Shown: positions 20,706-26,208 of the stretch, one piece after another
Position numbering within the stretch: position 1 is the first letter of the stretch
How the letters are laid out: each line of letters opens with the position of its first letter
IMG/VR virus record: IMGVR_UViG_3300018428_000153
Span: 1-26,208 of that record
Length of the DNA stretch: 26,208 nucleotides
Reading direction: 5' to 3' (one strand)
Origin: a virus
Notes under the pieces: generated by a model
Told to the model about the DNA's origin: nothing
Database searches by the model: none
Seen by the model: only the letters and a program-made list of their open reading frames with translations
Made by a program: the position numbers and the translations under genes

Positions 20706-21470
20706 ATGGCTGAACAATTAAATACATATCAAGGGGAAACTCAAGAAGACCCTAATTATCAAAAAGAAATGGTAGAAAAAGCAGAAGCTGCAATACAGCC
20801 TCCTGCTACAGAAGAAGTCCAAGATAGACCAGACTGGCTACCAGAAAAATTTAACACTCCAGAAGATATGGCAAAAGCTTATTCTGAATTGGAGCAACAG
20901 TTTCACTCAAGTCGAGAAGCAGACAATGAGGCAGCTTTGGAAAACAAAGATGCAGCTATTGATGAACTAGAAGCACACGGAATTGACTATAGTGCTATGT
21001 CTCAAGACTTTTGGGAAAAAGGTGGTCTCTCAGATGAGCAGTATGACCAACTAGAAGATGCAGGTATACCATCAGATGTGGTAGACTCATTTATAGATGG
21101 ACAGATGGCTCTTGTAGACCAAACTAGGCAACAAGCCTATAACTTAGTAGGAGGAGAAGAAGCCTACAAAAATATGATGGATTGGGCTGCAAATAACTTA
21201 ACAGCAGATGAGCAAGAAGTATTTAACAGAACTGTTGATACTGGCAACCCTCAAGATGCTGTATTTGCAATTCAAGGTCTCCATTCTCGTTATCGTTCTG
21301 GTGTAGGTGTCGAACCAACCCTTGTAAAAGGTGAGGTAGGCGATGCAACAGTAGGGAACTTTCAAAGTCTGGCAGAAATTACTGCAGCGATGTCTGACCC
21401 AAGATACGAAAAAGACCCTGCGTATAGAAGTCAAGTAGCTGAAAAGTTACGAAAATCTTCTGTACTCTAA
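20706..21470 (+). CDS. capsid assembly scaffold protein (T7 gp9-like)
   Basis: 254 residues. Acidic, Gln/Glu-rich N-terminal half (EEVQDRPDWLPEKFNTPEDMAKAYSELEQQF) with the DWLPEKF motif typical of podophage scaffolds, a helical middle, and a C-terminal ITAAMSDPRYEKDPAYRSQVAEKL region thought to contact the coat protein. Placed between portal and capsid as in T7. It starts six bases after the portal stop. A palindrome copy follows one base after its stop codon. Confidence 0.93.
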   Translation: MAEQLNTYQGETQEDPNYQKEMVEKAEAAIQPPATEEVQDRPDWLPEKFNTPEDMAKAYSELEQQFHSSREADNEAALENKDAAIDELEAHGIDYSAMSQDFWEKGGLSDEQYDQLEDAGIPSDVVDSFIDGQMALVDQTRQQAYNLVGGEEAYKNMMDWAANNLTADEQEVFNRTVDTGNPQDAVFAIQGLHSRYRSGVGVEPTLVKGEVGDATVGNFQSLAEITAAMSDPRYEKDPAYRSQVAEKLRKSSVL

Positions 21471-21471
21471 C

Positions 21472-21486
21472 TGTCTCATTGAGACA
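21472..21486. repeat. 15-bp palindrome, copy 16
   Basis: TGTCTCATTGAGACA one base after the scaffold stop codon, the last copy in the window and the only one in the structural gene region, at the left edge of the capsid leader. Confidence 0.95.
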
Positions 21487-21616
21487 CAAGTTACAAATAC
21501 TAAAAGAGACTAGTATCTCTGACCCCTTGCGAGGGATAATCTTAGAGAACGAAACTTGCAGAACTTTGTAATAATAAATCAATATCAACTTGCTATAACT
21601 AATAAGGAGGATAACT
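21487..21616 (+). promoter_or_regulatory. capsid gene leader, probable late control region
   Basis: 130 bases without a gene. AGAGA (21507 region) with TCTCT forms a short inverted repeat, and CCCT-TGCG-AGGG (about 21522-21534) a second. The leader ends with AAGGAGG six bases before the capsid ATG. In T7 a strong phage promoter lies at this position; one is likely here, but its sequence cannot be told from this window. Confidence 0.45.
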
Positions 21617-22726
21617 ATGGCTATGCAAGGTGCATCAAATCCTGCCTATGATGTGAGTAGATTAGGACAGACTAACCTTACTGGTGATGTTCGTGATTTG
21701 TTTTTAAAGCTGTATGCAGGAGAAGTTCTTACTGCATTTGAAGCAAAAAACATTATGATGCCTCTTATGAGGACTCGAACTATTACTAAAGGTAAGTCAG
21801 CATCCTTTCCATTCTTAGGTAGAACAAGTGCTGAGTATCACACCCCTGGAAATGAAATTACTGGTGGTAAGATACGAGCATCAGAAAGAATCGTAACAAT
21901 TGACGATTTGTTAATCTCGGCTCAATTTGTGCCAAACATTGACGAGGCAATCAATCATTACGATGTAAGGTCGACATACAGTAAAGAGGCAGGAATTGCC
22001 TTGGCAACTGAAGCTGACAAAAACATAATTAGAACAGCACTAAAAGCTGCTCTAGCAACTAACGCAACAAGGGCTGCTGCTCTTGTTCAAGACTACAAAG
22101 CATTCTCTGAAGAAGATTTCACAGACAATGTGACTATCGGTGCAGCATCTGGAGATGTTACAGACCCTGCTAAATTAGCAAAGTCTATCTTTGATGCGAA
22201 GAAAGAATTCGATAAGAAAAATGTTCCAACTGATGGTGCGTTTGTAGTATTACCACCAGACCAATACTATGCGTTATTGGATGTAACTGATGGTAATAAA
22301 CTGGTCTATATGAATCGTGACTTTGGTGGTACTGGCTCAGTAGCATCTGCAGTTGTTCCACAAATTGCAGGTATGCCTATTTATATGTCTAACCACTTAG
22401 TAGTAGCTGATGTTATTGAAACATCTGGTACTGATAAAGGTCAGTCTAAAGGTAATAGACCACTTGCTAATACTGCAGGTTCTGGTAGAACTACTGCATA
22501 TGACATTACTAATACTACTACAGATGGTGTTAACTTAGTTGACCTAGCTGCTAAAGTAAAAGGACTAGTAATGACTAAAGATGCTGTAGCTACTGTTAAG
22601 CTTATGGACCTTGGAGTAGAAAGCGAGTACCAAATTAATCGTCAAGGTACATTGATGGTTGCTAAGTATGCAATGGGTCACAACATTCTTAGACCTGCTG
22701 CTGCTATCGCACTATCTAGTGTCTAA
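21617..22726 (+). CDS. major capsid protein (T7 gp10-like)
   Basis: 369 residues, near T7 gp10A (345). The opening GDVRDLFLKLYAGEVLTAFE, then FPFLGRTSAEYHTPGNEI and DDLLISAQFVPNIDEA, is characteristic of T7-type coat proteins, which adopt the HK97 fold and form the icosahedral shell. A strong AAGGAGG ribosome binding site precedes it. Unlike T7, no frameshifted long form is obvious. A hairpin terminator follows. Confidence 0.97.
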   Translation: MAMQGASNPAYDVSRLGQTNLTGDVRDLFLKLYAGEVLTAFEAKNIMMPLMRTRTITKGKSASFPFLGRTSAEYHTPGNEITGGKIRASERIVTIDDLLISAQFVPNIDEAINHYDVRSTYSKEAGIALATEADKNIIRTALKAALATNATRAAALVQDYKAFSEEDFTDNVTIGAASGDVTDPAKLAKSIFDAKKEFDKKNVPTDGAFVVLPPDQYYALLDVTDGNKLVYMNRDFGGTGSVASAVVPQIAGMPIYMSNHLVVADVIETSGTDKGQSKGNRPLANTAGSGRTTAYDITNTTTDGVNLVDLAAKVKGLVMTKDAVATVKLMDLGVESEYQINRQGTLMVAKYAMGHNILRPAAAIALSSV

Positions 22727-22740
22727 TAATACTAACTAGG

Positions 22741-22765
22741 GGAGTCCGAAAGGACTCCTCTTCTT
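22741..22765 (+). terminator. hairpin after the capsid gene
   Basis: GGAGTCC (22741-22747), GAAA loop, GGACTCC (22752-22758), then TCTTCTT. The stem is strong but the T run is interrupted. It matches the position of the T7 late terminator T-phi after gene 10; some read-through to the genes after it is expected. Confidence 0.8.
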
Positions 22766-22779
22766 ACTTGGAGAAAAAT

Positions 22780-22857
22780 ATGTCTTGGAATAAACCACAA
22801 GTAACAGAGGTAAGTGTTGGTCTTGAAATCAATGCTTATGTGTGTGCAGTACTATGA
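22780..22857 (+). CDS. pqqA: PqqA-like peptide, pyrroloquinoline quinone precursor
   Basis: 25 residues, MSWNKPQVTEVSVGLEINAY followed by VCAVL. GGAGAAAAAT lies before the ATG. The pattern W-x-K-P near the N-terminus, V-G-L-E, and the E16-x3-Y20 pair match PqqA, the ribosomal peptide whose Glu and Tyr are cross-linked by PqqE and processed to PQQ. Known methylotroph PqqA has the same VG(M)E-x3-Y core. A phage copy could raise PQQ precursor supply for host dehydrogenases, provided the host has pqqB-E; none of those are in the window. It lies just after the capsid gene and overlaps the next gene by ATGA. Assignment rests on a short motif. Confidence 0.75.
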   Translation: MSWNKPQVTEVSVGLEINAYVCAVL

Positions 22858-23222
22858 GTACTGCCACAAAGCGAGACCCCAAAAAATGGGCTGCAGCTAA
22901 AGCCAGAGCAAAAGCCAAAATGGGTGGTAAACACTCAGCAAGGGCTATGCAACTTGCAGTAAAATATTATAAAGATGCAGGTGGTTCATATTCTGGACCA
23001 AAAAAATCAAACAATAAATTACGAAAGTGGGGTAGACAAAAATGGCAATATGCAGGTAAAAAAGGTGAATCAAGATATTTACCTAAAAAAGCGATTGCTG
23101 CGTTATCGCCATCCGAAAGGGCAGCGACTAATCGGAAGAAAAAAGCAGACACAAGAGCAGGAAAGCAATTTAGTAAACAACCAAAATCAATCTCAAACAA
23201 AACTAGGAGGTACAGAGTATAA
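22854..23222 (+). CDS. DUF5872-like very basic protein
   Basis: 122 residues from ATG 22854, overlapping the PqqA-like stop. KRDPKKWAAAKARAKAKMGG, then SARAMQLAVKYYKDAGGSYSG, KLRKWGRQKWQYAGKKGESRYLPKKAIAALS and a final NRKKKADTRAGKQ resemble the DUF5872 family found in phages and giant viruses. Extremely Lys/Arg-rich, so it very likely binds nucleic acid. The last residues RRYRV recur in the next protein. Function unknown; a virion-packaged DNA-binding protein is possible. Confidence 0.75.
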   Translation: MSTATKRDPKKWAAAKARAKAKMGGKHSARAMQLAVKYYKDAGGSYSGPKKSNNKLRKWGRQKWQYAGKKGESRYLPKKAIAALSPSERAATNRKKKADTRAGKQFSKQPKSISNKTRRYRV

Positions 23223-23416
23223 TGCCAAAATTAGACGGAAAAGAATATCCTTACACTAAAGCAGGAAAAGAACAACATAAAAAAGATAAAGCAAAGAAAA
23301 GTGGTCTAACTGCTAAACAAAAAACTTTGCCAAAACAAATACAAACAAAAATTATGGCTGCTAAAAATAAGCCAAAACAAAGAACTAATTCTGGTATGAG
23401 GAAGTATAGAGTATGA
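23222..23416 (+). CDS. small basic protein, 64 aa
   Basis: Reads MPKLDGKEYPYTKAGKEQHK and ends GMRKYRV. AGGAGG lies before the start, which overlaps the previous stop (TAATG). Over a quarter of its residues are Lys or Arg. The KYRV end matches RYRV of the previous protein, suggesting a shared docking peptide or common origin. Similar short basic proteins (MPK-x-G-K-x-Y-x-Y-T-x-x-G) occur in marine phages. Function unknown. Confidence 0.75.
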   Translation: MPKLDGKEYPYTKAGKEQHKKDKAKKSGLTAKQKTLPKQIQTKIMAAKNKPKQRTNSGMRKYRV

Positions 23417-23460
23417 TTACTTACATTCTTGTATCAACATTATTATGGGTGGTGTTCTAA
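23413..23460 (+). CDS. possible 15-aa hydrophobic peptide
   Basis: MITYILVSTLLWVVF, starting in the ATGA overlap with the previous stop and ending at TAATG with the next start. Coupling on both sides and a fully hydrophobic sequence are suggestive, but there is no ribosome binding site of its own and 15 residues may be chance. It could instead be just the spacer in front of the next gene. Confidence 0.3.
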   Translation: MITYILVSTLLWVVF

Positions 23461-23795
23461 TGGCTAAGACACCTGCGTGGCAACGAAAAGAGGGGCAAAA
23501 CCCAAAGGGAGGACTTAACGCAAAAGGTCGTGCATCTTATAACAAAAAAACTGGTGGTAACTTAAAAGCACCAGTAGGAGGTGCAGCAGATAGCCCACAA
23601 AAAAAGAAACGCAAAGGCTCTTTCCTAGTGAGGATGGGGTCTTCTGCAGGACCACTAAACAAAGATGGGAAGAAGACGAGATTGAAGCTCTCACTAGAAG
23701 CTTGGGGGCACTCTGGTGATAAAGCATCAGCAGTAGCAAAAGGTCGAAGACTTCTTGAACAAGCAAAAAATGCAAAAGAAAGGAATAAAGCATAA
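23460..23795 (+). CDS. DUF6321-like basic protein
   Basis: 111 residues from ATG 23460; an ATG at 23445 would add five. MAKTPAWQRKEGQNPKGGLN, then AKGRASYNKKTGGNLKAPV and SFLVRMGSSAGPLNKDGKKT, match the pattern W-Q-R-K-E-G-x-N-P-x-G-G-L-N, S-F-x-x-R-M that I know as DUF6321 in phages and large viruses. Very basic; activity unknown. It overlaps the tail tubular protein A start (TAATG). With the two preceding basic proteins it forms a cassette between capsid and tail genes. Confidence 0.75.
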   Translation: MAKTPAWQRKEGQNPKGGLNAKGRASYNKKTGGNLKAPVGGAADSPQKKKRKGSFLVRMGSSAGPLNKDGKKTRLKLSLEAWGHSGDKASAVAKGRRLLEQAKNAKERNKA

Positions 23796-24397
23796 TGGCT
23801 CTGACAACAACAACTAAACTTGAAGCTATAAATACAATGCTCTCAGCTATTGGCGAGAGTCCAGTTAACTCACTTACTTCTGGTTTGGTTGATGCTGAAC
23901 AAGCTGAAACTATTCTTAACTCTGTAAATCGTGAAGTGCAGTCTATGGGTTGGTCTTTTAATACTGACTTAAAAAGACAGTTTGTGCCAGATACAAATAA
24001 ACAAATACAAATACCATCAAATATTTTAAGAATTGATATGGCTCAAGATAAAACTGATAAATTAGAACTTGTACAAAGAGGAACAAAATTATATAATAGA
24101 GCATCTAGTTCATTTTTTATGGATGATGATATTACACAAGTTTTGATGAATGCAGTAGTATTATTAGATTTTGAAGATTTACCAGAAGCTGCTCGTAGAT
24201 ATATAACAATAAGAGCAGCCAGAATTTTCCAAGACAGAGTTGTTTCTTCTAATGACTTACATATTTATCAAGAGAGAGATGAATTAATGGCATTAGTAGA
24301 ATTAAAAGACTCTGACAACCAAGTGCTAGACACCACCATATTTGATAACTATTCTGTAGTTTCTGTTCTTGATAGAACTGGTGGGGGTGTCTTGTAA
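23795..24397 (+). CDS. tail tubular protein A (T7 gp11-like)
   Basis: 200 residues (T7 gp11 has 196). MALTTTTKLEAINTMLSAIG followed by ESPVNSL is the T7 gp11-type opening, and RRYITIRAARIFQDRVVSS a conserved helix. It forms the ring between portal and nozzle in the virion. It overlaps the preceding and following genes by one base each (TAATG), as expected for a coupled tail operon. Confidence 0.96.
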   Translation: MALTTTTKLEAINTMLSAIGESPVNSLTSGLVDAEQAETILNSVNREVQSMGWSFNTDLKRQFVPDTNKQIQIPSNILRIDMAQDKTDKLELVQRGTKLYNRASSSFFMDDDITQVLMNAVVLLDFEDLPEAARRYITIRAARIFQDRVVSSNDLHIYQERDELMALVELKDSDNQVLDTTIFDNYSVVSVLDRTGGGVL

Positions 24398-26208
24398 TGG
24401 CTCTAGTATCTGCATCAATCCCAAACCTTATTAATGGTGTATCTCAACAGCCTCCATCTCTACGACTTAAAACTCAAGCAGAAATACAAGAAAATGGTTT
24501 TTCAACTGTTGTAGATGGCTTAAAAAAACGACCTAGTAGTGAACACATAAAAACTTTATCTAATGTTCCATCAAATATAGAAAATGCTTTTATTCATACA
24601 ATTCGTAGAGATGAGAATGAATTTTATATATTAGTAATAACAGATAATGTATTAAAAGTATATGATAAAACTGGAATAGAACAAACAGTTACAGAAAGTC
24701 CAACTGGAGCAATAAGTTATCTTAGTGGATTAACTGACCCATCAAAAGAACTAACTGCAACAACAATAGCTGATTATACTTTTATTGTTAATAAAAATAA
24801 AGTAGTAGCAAAAGATACAACAAATAAATCACCAGTAAGACCAGAAGAAGCTATGTTTTATGTAAGGCAAGGTGATTACAAAACTGATTTTACTATAAGA
24901 GTAAAATATCAAGGTACAACTTATTCAGCTAGTAAAACAACTTTAGATAGTTCAAGTGCATCTAACCAAGGCGATGTTAGGACTAACACTATTATGTCAG
25001 ATTTAGCTACAACTCTTGATGGAGTTTTACCTACTGGATTTACTACAGAATTACTTGATAATGTTTATTATGTAAAAAGAGATGATGGTAATGCATTTGA
25101 AGTAGAAGCTTCTGATTCTAGAGGTGATACTTTTATTTATGCATTTAAAGGACAGACAGCTAACTTTGATGATTTACCACCAAGAGGTAAAGAGGGATTT
25201 CTTATAGAAGTTGTAGGTGATAATGAAAAAGGACAAGATGATTATTATGTACAACTTAGTGACCCAGATGGTAATGGTCAATTAGTATGGAAAGAAAGAG
25301 TAGCACCAGACTTAGAAATTAATTTTGATAAAACAACAATGCCTCATCAGCTTATCAGACAAGCTAATGGAACTTTTTTATTTACACAAGCATCTTGGAA
25401 AGATAGAAAAGCAGGTGATGATGACACAAACCCCTTTCCATCTTTTACTGGTTTTAAAGTAAATGATTTATTCTTCCACAGAAATAGACTAGGAATGCTA
25501 TCTGATGAAAATGTTATTCTTTCAGAAGTTGGCGAATACTTTAATTTCTTTCAAAATACTGTAATTACATTTGTAGATTCTGCTCCTATTGATGTTGCAG
25601 TCTCAAATAACCAAGTGTCAATTCTTAGACACGCAGTACCATTTTCCGAACAATTATTATTATTTTCTGACTTGACTCAGTTTGTTCTAAGAGCAGAACA
25701 GTTCTTAGCCCCAGATACAGTCTCTATTGATGTAACAACACAGTTTGAGGCTAGTCTAAGAGCCAAGCCAGTAGGAGCAGGTAAATATGTTTTCTTTCCA
25801 ACTAATAGAGGTAAGTTCTCTGGTGTACGAGAATACTTTGTTGATAACTCATCAAACACAAACACAGTTAATGATGCTGCTGATATTACTGCTCACATTC
25901 CATCTTACATTCAAGGCGAAGTTATTTCACTTAAAGCATCATCCAATGAAGATGCATTATTACTTCTTACTGATGATTCTGCTGACACTCTTTATGTATA
26001 TAAATATTATTGGAGTGCCACAGATAAATTACAGTCAGCTTGGTCAAAATGGAAGTTTGATGGAAGTTTATTGAATGTAGATTTTAACTTGTCAGAAATT
26101 TTTATTCTAATTAAAAGAGGAACAGATGTTTGTTTAGAAAAAATAAATTTATCTAAAGATGAAGCAGTTGATATAACAGATGCTAATCATCCTATTCTAT
26201 TAGATAGA
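24397..26208 (+). CDS. tail tubular protein B (T7 gp12-like), 5' part
   Basis: 604 codons, open to the window edge (T7 gp12 has 794 residues), so truncated by the window. MALVSASIPNLINGVSQQPP, then SLRLKTQAEIQENGFSTVV and GLKKRPSSEHI, is the typical opening. Later FHRNRLGMLSDENVILSEVGEYFNFF is conserved. The protein forms the tail nozzle (hexamer) that contacts the cell and channels DNA. Confidence 0.96.
   Translation, partial: MALVSASIPNLINGVSQQPPSLRLKTQAEIQENGFSTVVDGLKKRPSSEHIKTLSNVPSNIENAFIHTIRRDENEFYILVITDNVLKVYDKTGIEQTVTESPTGAISYLSGLTDPSKELTATTIADYTFIVNKNKVVAKDTTNKSPVRPEEAMFYVRQGDYKTDFTIRVKYQGTTYSASKTTLDSSSASNQGDVRTNTIMSDLATTLDGVLPTGFTTELLDNVYYVKRDDGNAFEVEASDSRGDTFIYAFKGQTANFDDLPPRGKEGFLIEVVGDNEKGQDDYYVQLSDPDGNGQLVWKERVAPDLEINFDKTTMPHQLIRQANGTFLFTQASWKDRKAGDDDTNPFPSFTGFKVNDLFFHRNRLGMLSDENVILSEVGEYFNFFQNTVITFVDSAPIDVAVSNNQVSILRHAVPFSEQLLLFSDLTQFVLRAEQFLAPDTVSIDVTTQFEASLRAKPVGAGKYVFFPTNRGKFSGVREYFVDNSSNTNTVNDAADITAHIPSYIQGEVISLKASSNEDALLLLTDDSADTLYVYKYYWSATDKLQSAWSKWKFDGSLLNVDFNLSEIFILIKRGTDVCLEKINLSKDEAVDITDANHPILLDR

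Noticed and set aside
77-21486. The palindrome as a CRISPR repeat or an insertion sequence end
   Set aside because: Spacing is irregular (about 0.1 to 5 kb), there are no spacers of constant length, and no transposase or target duplication is seen next to any copy.
77-21486. The palindrome as a restriction or methylation site (it contains GTCTC and GAGAC)
   Set aside because: Single GTCTC words occur elsewhere in the window (for example near 10802, 11476, 12306, 21025) without the other arm, and phages tend to avoid restriction sites and not enrich them, so this does not explain 15 conserved bases.
25787-26074. A separate 95-aa gene on the + strand
   Set aside because: It lies in another frame entirely within the tail tubular protein B gene, with no ribosome binding site and hydrophobic low-complexity sequence typical of out-of-frame reading.
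1-26208. tRNA genes, integrase or lysogeny module
   Set aside because: I saw no cloverleaf-like tRNA sequence, no tyrosine or serine recombinase motif and no typical CI-like repressor in the window; a temperate lifestyle is not supported by what is visible.

Overview
The window is part of the genome of a T7-like podovirus (Autographiviridae type). All recognised genes lie on the + strand, in T7 order: single-subunit RNA polymerase, ssDNA-binding protein, endonuclease I, amidase/lysozyme, primase-helicase, DNA polymerase, exonuclease, portal, scaffold, major capsid and the two tail tubular proteins. The window ends inside the second tail tubular gene, so internal virion proteins, fibres, lysis and terminase genes are not seen. 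The DNA is A+T-rich. The replication genes include a B12-dependent (class II) ribonucleotide reductase, as in many marine podophages. A marine, low-GC proteobacterial host is a reasonable inference, but the host is not identified here.

Layout. 1-237 is a control region: four ATGATAG iterons, two tandem 11-bp repeats, a 21-bp tandem duplication carrying two perfect DnaA boxes, and a consensus sigma70 promoter. 238-6975 is an early region of about 19 mostly small, tightly coupled genes: zinc-binding proteins, a Gp88-like protein, a helix-turn-helix protein, a GNAT acetyltransferase and small membrane proteins. Host-type promoters (TTGACW-N16-TATAAT-like) stand at four places and intrinsic terminators at two. 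6962-9424 is the phage RNA polymerase. 9474-17739 is the DNA metabolism block, closed by a terminator at 17769-17806. 17827-22726 is the head block, with three small proteins rich in Pro, Gly or Lys before the portal, closed by a hairpin after the capsid gene as in T7. 22780-23795 is an accessory cassette starting with a 25-residue PqqA-like peptide gene, followed by very basic proteins. 23795-26208 holds the tail tubular genes.

The most striking feature is a 15-bp palindrome, TGTCTCA-W-TGAGACA, present 16 times (15 perfect, one with a single mismatch). Ten copies lie in the first 4.5 kb, with wider spacing further right. About half sit at gene boundaries, directly after stop codons or just before ribosome binding sites. 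The rest are inside genes, and seven of those eight are read in the same frame as (C/R)-L-(I/N)-E-T. This resembles a dispersed operator ('stoperator'-like) system, which is unexpected in a T7-like phage. The binding protein is not identified; the helix-turn-helix protein at 3650-4006 is one candidate.

Other points worth a second look are the DnaA-box duplication with iterons, the phage-borne pqqA-like gene, and an internal GTG start in the primase-helicase gene directly after a palindrome copy, which would give a T7 gp4B-like short helicase.
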